Shown here piece after piece: positions 56,513 through 64,000 of a stretch of 64,000 bases of DNA (the first letter of the stretch is position 1; every line of letters begins with the position of its first letter). The position numbers and the translations under genes were made by a program. The stretch covers positions 62,001 to 126,000 of the forward strand of contig NZ_JASCRR010000001.1 of the NCBI RefSeq assembly GCF_030010215.1, read 5' to 3'. The DNA comes from Tianweitania sp. UT-5YL-CI-8. Lineage in GTDB: Bacteria > Pseudomonadota > Alphaproteobacteria > Rhizobiales > Rhizobiaceae. The notes below the pieces were generated by a model that was given only the letters and a program-made list of their open reading frames with translations, did not search any database and had not been told where the DNA came from.

Positions 56513-57327
56513 CGAACGGCCGGTATTTTCAAAGCGGCAATGCCAGGCTCTATTTCGAAAACAAGGGGCAGGGCGAGCCGGTTATCCTCGTGCATGGTTA
56601 TTCGACCAGTGGCGCGGGCCAGTGGGGGGAGGGGTTCATCGACCGGCTGGCGCAGGAATTCCATACCATCGCACTCGACAATCGCGGCCATGGGCACAGC
56701 CAGATGCTCTACGACCGCTACGATTACGGCCCCGAGATGGGGCGCGACATCATCCGGCTGATGGACCATCTGGGCTTGGCGAAGGCGCATGTCGTCGCCT
56801 ATTCGCTGGGCGCGCACATCACCGCGCAAGCGCTGGCTAGCGCGCCGGAACGCTTTACGACGCTGACGATCGGCGGTGCCGCCGGACGTTGGTTGCCGTT
56901 CACGGCCGAGGAACTGGCAGCTTTCGACGAAGAGGCCGACGAGCTGGAAACCGGCAGCATGACAAAGCATATACTCAAGCTGTGGACGCCGGGTGCCGCA
57001 AAGCCCGACATCGAGGAAGTGAAGCGTATTTCAGAGCAAAGGCTGCGCGGAAAGGATGCGCGCGCGCTGGCGGCTGTGAAGCGTTCCATGCCGGATCACG
57101 CGGTAACCGTGGACGCCATTGCTGCCGCCAAAGTGCCGATGCTGGGCCTGATCGGCACCGAAGATCTGCAGCTTGAGGCGATGCGGGAGCTTTCCCGCCG
57201 TGTGCCCGGCATGCGGCTTGTGGAGATCGCAGGTGCGACCCATGGCAACACGCCGTCTAAGCCGGAGTTCGGCGATGCGATTTTGGACTTCCTGAAACGC
57301 CATCCATTGCAAGGAACTGCGGCGTGA
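56509..57327 (+). CDS. Alpha/beta hydrolase, possible lactonase or esterase
   Basis: A 272-residue alpha/beta hydrolase. The oxyanion region is VHGYSTSG (about residues 25-32), the nucleophile serine is in AYSLGAH, the acid is probably Asp in GTEDLQ, and the histidine is in GATHGNTP near the C-terminus. No signal peptide is present. Its position between a dehydrogenase and a uronate dehydrogenase-like gene suggests hydrolysis of a sugar-acid lactone or of an ester on an imported uronide (inference). It overlaps both neighbours by four bases. Confidence 0.8.
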   Translation: MTNGRYFQSGNARLYFENKGQGEPVILVHGYSTSGAGQWGEGFIDRLAQEFHTIALDNRGHGHSQMLYDRYDYGPEMGRDIIRLMDHLGLAKAHVVAYSLGAHITAQALASAPERFTTLTIGGAAGRWLPFTAEELAAFDEEADELETGSMTKHILKLWTPGAAKPDIEEVKRISEQRLRGKDARALAAVKRSMPDHAVTVDAIAAAKVPMLGLIGTEDLQLEAMRELSRRVPGMRLVEIAGATHGNTPSKPEFGDAILDFLKRHPLQGTAA

Positions 57328-58136
57328 AGGGCAAACGCATTCTCCTGACGGGCGCCGCAGGTGTCATCGGCTCCGACCTGCGCCGCTGGCTGGTCGATCA
57401 ACGCGCCTCGTTGCTCAGCAGCGATGTCAGGCCTTTCGAACCACTCGGCGGCAATGAGGAGATCGTGATCGGCGACCTCTGCGACGCCGGCTTCGCGTCT
57501 CGCCTCTGCGAAGGCGTCGATGCGATCATCCACATGGCCGGCCGCGCCAAGGAAGGCCAGTGGACTGACCTGACTGGCCCCAACATTATGGCGGCCACCC
57601 ATCTTTGGGACGCTGCACATACGCACGGCGTGGAGCGCATCGTCTTCGGCAGTTCCAACCATGTGGTCGGTTTCTACCGGCCAGATGAGAAAATCTCGAA
57701 CGACGATCCGCAACGGCCCGACAGCCGCTACGCGATTACGAAGGCCTTTGGCGAGCATCTGGCAAGCGTCTATGCCTACAAATTCGGCCTAAAGGCATTC
57801 TGCATCCGCATTGGCTCCTATCGCCCGGAGCCGATCAGCCGCCGCGAACTGTCGACATGGATTTCGCCGCGCGATCTGGCCGCTCTTGTCGAGATAGGTC
57901 TGAATGCGGATTACGTGTTCGAGACGGTGTTCGGCATCTCGGCCAACAAGCGTGCCTGGTGCGACAATGCACGCGCCCATGAACTCGGATATCAGCCGCG
58001 GGACGACGCCGAAGTCTTTGCCGCGCGTTTTGCGGACAGTCCGGAAGAGGCAAGCATGTTGGAAAACCTGTTTCAGGGCGGCGGCTCAGCCGCAAAGGAA
58101 TTCTTGGCCAACCCCGCGCTCGTTCCCGGCCGCTAG
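57324..58136 (+). CDS. udh: NAD-dependent uronate dehydrogenase-like protein (extended SDR)
   Basis: A 270-residue extended SDR starting at GTG 57324 (GTGA overlap). It carries TGAAGVIGSDL (cofactor loop), FGSSNHVVGFY and the YAITK active site with Tyr136 and Lys140, the same positions I recall for Agrobacterium Udh. GSYRPEP and STWISPRDL also correspond to Udh blocks. Udh oxidises galacturonate or glucuronate to the aldaro-1,5-lactone with NAD+. Together with gli, gci and kdgD in this window it gives a nearly complete oxidative route. Overall similarity appears only moderate, so a related uronate or aldose substrate is possible. Confidence 0.8.
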   Translation: MKGKRILLTGAAGVIGSDLRRWLVDQRASLLSSDVRPFEPLGGNEEIVIGDLCDAGFASRLCEGVDAIIHMAGRAKEGQWTDLTGPNIMAATHLWDAAHTHGVERIVFGSSNHVVGFYRPDEKISNDDPQRPDSRYAITKAFGEHLASVYAYKFGLKAFCIRIGSYRPEPISRRELSTWISPRDLAALVEIGLNADYVFETVFGISANKRAWCDNARAHELGYQPRDDAEVFAARFADSPEEASMLENLFQGGGSAAKEFLANPALVPGR

Positions 58137-58176
58137 GGTCAGGACTATGTTATCAGGTTCTGAGTCCAGGAAGTCC

Positions 58177-59190
58177 ATGCGAAACCGTTTTGTCGTCTAC
58201 TGCGCCGGGGACCATTGCCTGGATGTGTTCGATCTCGATATGCAAGGGGTTCCACATCCGGTGAAACGCTACGGGTTGCCGGATGCCGAAGGGCGCAACG
58301 GTTCGGCCCCCATGGCGCTGAGCCCGGATGGGCGTTATCTCTATGCGGCGTTTCGCGGTTCCCCCTATCGCGTCTATGTGTTCGAAGTCGATCCCGCGGG
58401 AGATGACCTCGGCTTTCTCGGGACGGCGCCGTTGCCAGCGGACATGTGCTACATCGGCCTGGACGCCACCGGGCGATATCTGTTCGGGGCTTCGTTCTCA
58501 GGTGACTTGATGTCGGTCAGTCATATTGGCGACGACGGACTTTTGTGTGAGACGCACACATTTCCGACTCCCCCCAATCCGCATTTCGTCGCCGTCACGG
58601 AAGACAACGGCCATCTGCTGGTACCTTGCCTAGGAGCCGATCTGATCGTCTCCTACCGTTTCGATGCCGGACTTGGTATTATCAAGGAGGCTGGGCGGCT
58701 GCAGCTTGCCGCTGGCAGCGGGCCGCGTCATCTGGCGCGGTCGCCAATGACTGGCGATTGGTTCGTTATCAGCGAGAAATCCGCCACCGTGACAGCGCTG
58801 TCAGAGGGGGCTGACGGTGTACTGACAGCCGGCCAGGCCTTGCCGATGCTCCAGAGTGCTTCGGCTTGCATCCCTAAAGCGAGCGATCTTCGCGCCAGCG
58901 GCAAGGCGCTCTATGCGGCGGAGCGGAATGCGGGCCGCATTGGCGTGTTCGACATAGCGAGCGGCGGTGAATTGATGTGGCAGGGTGAGATCGAGACGGC
59001 ACCATTTCCACGCGCCTTTTCGCTTGATGCTTCTGGCCGGTTTCTGCTTGTCGCCAGCGAGAAGACCAATCAACTTGCCATTCATAGAGTCGAAGAAGAC
59101 AGTGGCATGCTTGGTCCCGCTGCTCTGCATAGTATTGGAAACCGTCCAACGTGGATCACCACTTTAAGAAGCTTCAAAGTGATTACTTGA
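58177..59190 (+). CDS. Lactonase family protein, seven-bladed beta-propeller (6-phosphogluconolactonase/YbhE-type)
   Basis: About 337 residues from ATG 58177 (AGGAAG upstream); ATG 58147 is an alternative. Repeated blade motifs occur: ALSPDGRYLYAAFRG, GLDATGRYLFGASF, NPHFVAVTEDNGHLLVP, GPRHLARSP and SLDASGRFLLVASE. The family includes 6-phosphogluconolactonase and other sugar lactonases. Placed directly after a uronate dehydrogenase-like gene, it may hydrolyse the aldarolactone to free aldarate, giving a branch parallel to Gli-Gci (inference). There is no signal peptide. Confidence 0.82.
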   Translation: MRNRFVVYCAGDHCLDVFDLDMQGVPHPVKRYGLPDAEGRNGSAPMALSPDGRYLYAAFRGSPYRVYVFEVDPAGDDLGFLGTAPLPADMCYIGLDATGRYLFGASFSGDLMSVSHIGDDGLLCETHTFPTPPNPHFVAVTEDNGHLLVPCLGADLIVSYRFDAGLGIIKEAGRLQLAAGSGPRHLARSPMTGDWFVISEKSATVTALSEGADGVLTAGQALPMLQSASACIPKASDLRASGKALYAAERNAGRIGVFDIASGGELMWQGEIETAPFPRAFSLDASGRFLLVASEKTNQLAIHRVEEDSGMLGPAALHSIGNRPTWITTLRSFKVIT

Positions 59191-59249
59191 TCGCAATTAG
59201 CGAGCCCGTTTCCGCCGCTATGTCGCCATCGTATCGAGTGGTTGTGCGA

Positions 59250-59290
59250 AGATATAATACAATATAAGATTCATCATATCATTTCTTGCG
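59250..59290. promoter_or_regulatory. AT-rich region upstream of the GntR gene, candidate autoregulatory site
   Basis: GATATAATACAATATAAG is followed by TTCATCATAT (59270-59279), the inverse of ATATGATGAA found in the kdgD control region. TATAAT-like words also suit a -10 box for the GntR gene. Confidence 0.4.
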
Positions 59291-59337
59291 TTTTGCAGGC
59301 TCGCTGCATTTTTCTGAATAGCGAAGTAGAGTCCATC

Positions 59338-60054
59338 ATGAATAAACCTGCCCGTCCCCAAAGCGGAACCCTTGTCAGTAAAATAAGCGACACATTGCGT
59401 AGAGCTATCGCCGCCGGTGACTATGCACCGGGCGACAAGTTGCCAACAGAAGCACAACTAACCGACATACACCAAGTCAGCCGCACGGTAATTCGTGAAG
59501 CAGTCGCAACCCTACGCGCCGACCGGCTCGTCGAGGTCAGGCATGGCGCGGGGGTTTTCGTGCTACATCCTCCCGTGCCGCAACCTCAGCCGTTCCAGGA
59601 TGTCGACCACGAACGGATTTCGTCCATAATCGAGATACTCGAGCTTCGGGCGGCCGTTGAAACCGAAGCAGCCGGGTTAGCCGCCATTCGGCGGTCACCG
59701 GCGCAGGAGGAAATCCTCATCGAAAAGCTTGCTTCGGTGCAGGCTTGTATCGATGAAGGCCGAACGACAACGGTGGCTGACTTCGAGTTGCACCTTGCAA
59801 TCGCAGCCGCCACCAATAATCGCCGCTTCATGGAATTCCTTGAGATGATGGGCAAGAATATTATCCCGCGCGCTGCCTTGCAAGCAACGACAACGGAGCG
59901 CACCGCCGAAGCCTATCTCAAGCAGTTGCAGCAGGAGCACCGGCGGATCGTGTCGTCAATTTCGGACGGAGATGCCGACGGTGCACGCGATGCCATGCGC
60001 GTACACCTTAAAGGTAGCCAGCAACGCTATCGTGCCCTGCTCCGGCAGGAATGA
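59338..60054 (+). CDS. GntR-family (FadR/FCD subfamily) regulator, candidate controller of the uronate block
   Basis: A 238-residue protein from ATG 59338; an upstream in-frame extension is not conserved in type. The winged helix (LVSKISDTLRRAIAAGDYAPG, LPTEAQLTDIHQVSRTVIRE) is followed by the all-helical FCD ligand domain with DFELHLAIAAATNN. It is the last gene of the uronate block and the only regulator in it, so it likely controls the kdgD operon and both oligopeptide-type operons. FadR-type repressors commonly sense uronates or aldarates. Confidence 0.88.
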   Translation: MNKPARPQSGTLVSKISDTLRRAIAAGDYAPGDKLPTEAQLTDIHQVSRTVIREAVATLRADRLVEVRHGAGVFVLHPPVPQPQPFQDVDHERISSIIEILELRAAVETEAAGLAAIRRSPAQEEILIEKLASVQACIDEGRTTTVADFELHLAIAAATNNRRFMEFLEMMGKNIIPRAALQATTTERTAEAYLKQLQQEHRRIVSSISDGDADGARDAMRVHLKGSQQRYRALLRQE

Positions 60055-60477
60055 GCAACGCTCTTCAGCTATCACTCAAGGAGAGATGGTTATGCGGTGT
60101 TGTGATGAGCCCGAGGCGTTTAGCTCATTTACAGCTTGTCTGAGGGTCGTTCTCCGCTCGTGGACGTCCCAAATTACGTGATGCCATTCGTACGTCATTG
60201 ATCTGGCAACCGCCGGAGATGGCCGCACCGATGTCTGCGTAATCGGCTGCAGGATGTGGGATTCGTTAGCCGTTGGCGTGTTGGCGCGAACCGAGGCGCT
60301 CGCTTCGTCAAACCGGGCAAGCCGGTCGCTCCCTCCCCAAACGTCAAAAATACCTCGTGCTTGTAGGCGCCATGTGGCCGGCGCTGGAAGGAGGAATACG
60401 CGACGTAACAAGGAACTTAGGCGGCAACGTCAGCATTGAGAGTAATCTGACGTTGTGCTCCCAAAGGGAATATCTTT
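60055..60477. other. Gap before katE, no gene recognised
   Basis: Open frames on both strands show no known motif or ribosome site. The last 40 bases should contain the katE leader (AAAGGGA before the ATG). I see no hairpin of note. Confidence 0.35.
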
Positions 60478-62589
60478 ATGGCCAAGAACACTAGACCGTC
60501 GTCGGGCAAGCCGGTGACAATCCATGATCAAAAGCTGATGCGCGGGAAAGGAGGCGAGCTTCATCAGATCGCCGACGGAGACACTGATGTGCTCACGACC
60601 GCTCAAGGCGGTCCGGTGGCGGATGACCAGAATACCTTGAAGATCGGCGAGCGGGGACCAGCGCTGATCGAAGATTTCCACTTCCGCGAGAAAATCTTCC
60701 ACTTTGACCACGAACGCATTCCAGAACGCGTGGTGCACGCGCGGGGCTATGGCGCACACGGCTTCTTCGAGACCTACAAGTCGCTCGCGGCCTATACCCG
60801 CGCCGACATCTTCCAGCGCGCCGGCGAGAGGACACCCGTTTTCGTGCGCTTCTCTACCGTTGCAGGATCTAAGGGCTCTTTCGACCTCGCCCGCGACGTG
60901 CGCGGCTTCGCCGTCAAATTCTACACCCAGGAGGGCAACTGGGATCTCGTCGGCAACAACATCCCGGTGTTCTTCATCCAGGACGCGATCAAGTTTCCCG
61001 ACATCATCCACGCGGTGAAACCGGAGCCCGACCGCGCCTTTCCACAAGCACAGTCTGCGCATGACAATTTCTGGGACTTCATAAGCCTCACGCCGGAATC
61101 GATGCACATGATCATGTGGGTCATGTCCGACCGCGCGATACCCCGCTCCTTCCGGTTCATGCAGGGGTTCGGCGTACATACGTTCCGGCTGGTCAACGCC
61201 AAGGACGAATCCACGTTCGTCAAATTCATTTGGAAGCCGAAGCTCGGCATGCAGTCGGTAGTCTGGAACGAAGCCGTCAAGATCAACGGCGCCGACCCGG
61301 ATTTTCACCGGCGCGACCTGTGGAATGCCATTCAGGCCGGTGACTTTCCGGAATGGGAGCTCAATCTCCAACTCTTCGATCAGGAGTTTGCGGACAGTTT
61401 CGACTTCGACGTTCTGGATCCGACAAAGATCATCCCGGAAGAGGTTCTACCTCCGGTGCCGGTCGGCCGACTGGTGCTGGACCGCATGCCCGACAATTTC
61501 TTTGCCGAGACCGAGCAGGTTGCGTTTATGACACAGAATGTGCCGCCGGGTATCGACTTCTCGAATGATCCGCTGTTGCAGGGCCGCAATTTTTCTTATC
61601 TCGACACGCAACTGAAGCGTCTTGGAAGCCCCAACTTCACCCATATCCCGATCAATGCACCGAAATGCCCGTTCCACCATTTCCAGCAGGATGGCCACAT
61701 GGCGATGCGCAATCCGGTCGGCCGCGTGAACTACCAGCCCAATTCCTTTGGTGAAGGCCCGCGGGAATCGCCAGAGCGGGGTTTCCGGTCTTTCGCGGAT
61801 GCGGAGGAAGGTCAGAAGGTTCGGTTGCGGGCCGAAAGCTTCGCCGACCACTACAGCCAGGCCCGACAGTTCTTCAACAGCCAGACTGCTCCAGAGCAGC
61901 GCCATATCGCAGCGGCCTTGACCTTCGAACTGAGCAAGGTTGAGACCGTAGCCATTCGCGAGCGCATGGTTGCGCACCTGCTCAACATCGACGAGGGACT
62001 TGCCGAAACAGTCGCCGACAAACTCGGCATGAAGGAATTGCCGAGGCGGGCGGATGCCGCTGTTCCGCCCCGCGACGATCTCGAACCGTCGCCGGCGCTC
62101 TCGATCATTGAAAACGGGCCGGATAGCTTCGTCGGCCGGAAGATGGGCGTGCTTGTTAGCCCAGGCGCCGATGCGGTATTGCTGAAGAAGCTGCAAGCAG
62201 CGATCGAGAAGGAAGGCGCGGTCATGGAGATCGTCGCACCGAAAGTTGGCGGCGTCGAGGCCGCTGACGGGAGCTGGATCGAGGCAAAGCACATGATCGA
62301 CGGTGGGCCGTCGGTTCTGTTCGACGCCGTGGCGCTCATTCTCTCCGAAGAGGGTGCTGAACGCTTGGCCGGTGAGGCCGCTGCACGAGATTTCGTTGCC
62401 GACGCGTTCGCCCACTGCAAATTCATTGCGTTCACGTCGGGGAGCATCCCGCTCTTGCAGAAAGCCGGCGTCGATCCTGAAGCCGACGAGGGCCTGATAG
62501 AACTCGATGATCCGAAGGCCGTAGCCAAGTTCATCGCTTCCTGCCGCAAGCTCCGCCTTTGGAGCCGGGAAATGGCCGTCAAGCTTTAA
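60478..62589 (+). CDS. katE: Catalase HPII (large-subunit, clade 2, with C-terminal DJ-1/PfpI-like domain)
   Basis: A 703-residue protein, the size of large-subunit catalases. The catalytic histidine is in [16 protein letters not shown] and the distal asparagine in [17 protein letters not shown]. The heme-ligand tyrosine is in [13 protein letters not shown]. The C-terminal 150 residues ([19 protein letters not shown] onward) form the class-I glutamine-amidotransferase-like domain typical of HPII. It breaks down hydrogen peroxide in the cytoplasm. AAAGGGA lies before the ATG. Confidence 0.95.
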   Translation: MAKNTRPSSGKPVTIHDQKLMRGKGGELHQIADGDTDVLTTAQGGPVADDQNTLKIGERGPALIEDFHFREKIFHFDHERIPERVVHARGYGAHGFFETYKSLAAYTRADIFQRAGERTPVFVRFSTVAGSKGSFDLARDVRGFAVKFYTQEGNWDLVGNNIPVFFIQDAIKFPDIIHAVKPEPDRAFPQAQSAHDNFWDFISLTPESMHMIMWVMSDRAIPRSFRFMQGFGVHTFRLVNAKDESTFVKFIWKPKLGMQSVVWNEAVKINGADPDFHRRDLWNAIQAGDFPEWELNLQLFDQEFADSFDFDVLDPTKIIPEEVLPPVPVGRLVLDRMPDNFFAETEQVAFMTQNVPPGIDFSNDPLLQGRNFSYLDTQLKRLGSPNFTHIPINAPKCPFHHFQQDGHMAMRNPVGRVNYQPNSFGEGPRESPERGFRSFADAEEGQKVRLRAESFADHYSQARQFFNSQTAPEQRHIAAALTFELSKVETVAIRERMVAHLLNIDEGLAETVADKLGMKELPRRADAAVPPRDDLEPSPALSIIENGPDSFVGRKMGVLVSPGADAVLLKKLQAAIEKEGAVMEIVAPKVGGVEAADGSWIEAKHMIDGGPSVLFDAVALILSEEGAERLAGEAAARDFVADAFAHCKFIAFTSGSIPLLQKAGVDPEADEGLIELDDPKAVAKFIASCRKLRLWSREMAVKL

Positions 62590-62851
62590 CCGGTTCGAAT
62601 GCTTTAAGAGGAGTTCCAACGCAAATTGTTCGAACCGATGTCTGACGCGCGACGGCGTTGACCGTGTCGCCGTCGAGGATGCCGAGCTTCGAAGCGGCGC
62701 GAGAGGAGGCTATTTGATCTTCTGGTCGACCTCGAGCCGGTTGCCGACGCTTTGATAGGCTGGATCGTGCGGATGCGGGACGAGAGAGCGGACTGCTGCG
62801 CCATCGACGTTCAAGAGGCGGAAGCTGCCCGCCAATCGAGGCAGATGATTT
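62590..62851. other. Gap between katE and the DUF6766 gene
   Basis: No supported gene. A short minus-strand phrase (RSLVPHPHDPAYQSVGNRLE, near 62720-62790) looks protein-like but has no start or known family. Confidence 0.3.
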
Positions 62852-63490
62852 ATGAAATCCTTCTTTCGAGATAATGGCCTGACGCTTGCACTGGTGGCAC
62901 TGTTTTTGTTCAGCGCGCTGGGCATGATCTGGTCCGGTCATTCCGCCGACAATGAGGAGCTTCAGCATCATGGCTCCGCAGCAATCGGCCTGCTGGCATA
63001 TTTGACGAGCGGCGATTTCCTCTCGGCCCTTTTCGAAAACTGGGAGAGCGAATTCCTGCAGATGTCGGCCTATGTCATGCTCACCGCCATGCTGTTCCAG
63101 CGCGGCTCGGCCGAATCTCGCGATCCTGATGATCCAAACCGGCCCCATGATGAGCTTCCAGCAGGCGCCTGGAAACGCAACCCAATCCTGTCTTGGCTCT
63201 ATTCCTACTCGCTGGGCATCGTTTTGGCCGGGTTGTTCGTCATCTCCTTTGCCCTGCATTGGTGGGCGAGCCTGGCGGCGGCAAACGCGGAGGCGTTTCG
63301 GCACGGCGGAGAGGTCCAGTCACTGGCAAGCTACCTCACCGATGCCAACCTGTGGTTCGAATCCTTCCAGAACTGGCAGTCTGAATTCATGTCGACCGCG
63401 GTCCTGGTCGTTCTTTCGATTTTTCTGAGACACAAGGGCTCTCCGGAATCAAAGCCCGCAGGGGCGGCGAATTCCGAGACGGGAGCGTAG
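62852..63490 (+). CDS. DUF6766-type membrane protein with internal duplication
   Basis: A 212-residue protein with four predicted helices: about residues 9-27, 71-86, 123-141 and 182-197. The two halves repeat: GDFLSALFENWESEFLQMSA in the first and ANLWFESFQNWQSEFMSTAV in the second, each followed by a hydrophobic helix. A charged linker rich in Asp and Pro joins them. The function is unknown to me. It follows catalase, which could hint at a stress role, but that rests on position only. Confidence 0.75.
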   Translation: MKSFFRDNGLTLALVALFLFSALGMIWSGHSADNEELQHHGSAAIGLLAYLTSGDFLSALFENWESEFLQMSAYVMLTAMLFQRGSAESRDPDDPNRPHDELPAGAWKRNPILSWLYSYSLGIVLAGLFVISFALHWWASLAAANAEAFRHGGEVQSLASYLTDANLWFESFQNWQSEFMSTAVLVVLSIFLRHKGSPESKPAGAANSETGA

Positions 63491-63600
63491 TCCTGTTGGC
63501 TGCCGTCAGACCGGCAGGGCCGCCACCGATGATGACGCAGTCGTAAGCTTTGCCCTGGAAGATTGCGTCGTCGTTAGCGTGGCAGTCCGCGAAAACTGAC
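63488..63600 (-). pseudogene. N-terminal fragment of a thioredoxin reductase-like flavoprotein
   Basis: The minus strand reads GKAYDCVIIGGGPAGLTAAN, the FAD-binding start of pyridine nucleotide-disulfide oxidoreductases, preceded by FADCHANDDAIFQ and ending abruptly at the DUF6766 gene. The remaining roughly 280 residues are missing. It is a truncated remnant with approximate borders. Confidence 0.65.
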
Positions 63601-63655
63601 GTGTGTTAGAATTTTCCATCAAAGAGATGCCGAATTTCAAGGATTGCCTCTATCA

Positions 63656-64000
63656 CTATTTGTCAGCCGAACCGGCCTCGACCGGAAGAGCGCGTTTGTG
63701 TGCCGTGCTCGAATACATATGAAGTATCCGCTGGCGCGCTGCTTGGTCGACCTCGCGGCCTTCCAGGAAGTCGTCGATTTGATCGTAGGTGACGCCATAT
63801 GCATCTTCATCGGGACGAAGTGGCACCAGGTTCTCAAGATCGGCCGTCGGCACCTTGGAAACAAGATCCGATGGAGCACCCAGATGCGCCGCCAGGGCGC
63901 GAACTCTGCGTTTGTTGAGTCCCGACAGAGGAAGGATGTCCGCGGCGCCGTCGCCGAATTTGGTGAAAAATCCCATCAATGCCTCGGCGGCATGATCCGT
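63656..64000 (-). CDS. nadE: NH3-dependent NAD+ synthetase, C-terminal part, truncated by the window edge
   Basis: The frame is open to the end of the window, so the start lies outside. [20 protein letters not shown] at the edge and [20 protein letters not shown] are the conserved C-terminal NadE motifs that close the nicotinic acid adenine dinucleotide and ATP sites. [20 protein letters not shown] follows. The enzyme makes NAD+ from the deamido precursor with ammonia. About 114 residues are visible. Confidence 0.88.
   Translation of the reverse strand, partial: TDHAAEALMGFFTKFGDGAADILPLSGLNKRRVRALAAHLGAPSDLVSKVPTADLENLVPLRPDEDAYGVTYDQIDDFLEGREVDQAARQRILHMYSSTAHKRALPVEAGSADK

Noticed and set aside
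60254-60494. Short frames between gntR and katE
   Set aside because: They have no ribosome site or family resemblance and run into the katE start in the wrong frame.

Overview
The window looks like an accessory catabolic region of a plant-associated alphaproteobacterium of the Hyphomicrobiales (Rhizobium, Agrobacterium or Mesorhizobium relatives). The grounds are high-GC alphaproteobacterial coding style, many solute-binding-protein transporters, oxidative hexuronate enzymes that closely resemble those I recall from Agrobacterium, a LOV-HWE kinase, and relics of IS481, IS5, IS701 and IS630 elements. I see no tRNA, rRNA, CRISPR array, phage or plasmid replication gene.

Layout. 1-1437: 3' part of an OafA-like acyltransferase with an SGNH domain. 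1707-10149: a LysR regulator divergent from a tripartite tricarboxylate transporter (tctCBA) and an acid-sugar operon (SAF-domain dehydrogenase-like protein, Asp/Glu racemase family protein, 3-oxo-tetronate kinase OtnK-like, decarboxylase/aldolase OtnC-like). 10150-10784: gene debris, including a broken isochorismatase-family gene. 10785-15952: a TetR repressor divergent from an RND pump and its membrane fusion protein, with two strong palindromic operators between them. 16216-16405: IS630 relic. 16408-25785: an AraC regulator divergent from a pectin-oligomer operon (GH4, sugar ABC transporter, GH28, GH105). 25950-31370: a GntR-SDR-Ldh operon divergent from a TRAP transporter. 32074-35213: two sensor kinases, a PAS-PAS hybrid kinase and a LOV-HWE kinase. 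35215-36990: insertion-sequence graveyard around one small gene.

37271-60054 is a 23-kb uronate/aldarate block of three operons plus a GntR gene. The first (+) has an oligopeptide-type ABC transporter, a D-2-hydroxyacid dehydrogenase-like protein, an enolase-superfamily enzyme and a Gfo/Idh/MocA oxidoreductase. The second (-) is kdgD-gci-gli. The third (+) has a second enolase-superfamily enzyme, a second oligopeptide-type ABC transporter, an Ldh-type oxidoreductase, an alpha/beta hydrolase, a uronate dehydrogenase-like protein and a beta-propeller lactonase, and ends near the GntR gene. The window closes with catalase HPII, a DUF6766 membrane protein, a truncated flavoprotein reductase relic and the 3' end of nadE.

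How it fits together (inference). Pectin oligomers would be imported by the 18.9-23.1 kb transporter and cut inside the cell by GH28, GH105 and GH4 enzymes, none of which shows a secretion signal. Galacturonate released, or imported by the oligopeptide-type transporters, could be oxidised by the Udh-like enzyme to a galactarolactone, isomerised by Gli, opened by Gci to 5-keto-4-deoxy-glucarate, and split by KdgD to 2-oxoglutarate semialdehyde. The semialdehyde dehydrogenase that would finish the route is not in this window. The two extra enolase-superfamily enzymes and the oxidoreductases beside them have no assigned substrate and are the most promising undescribed part.
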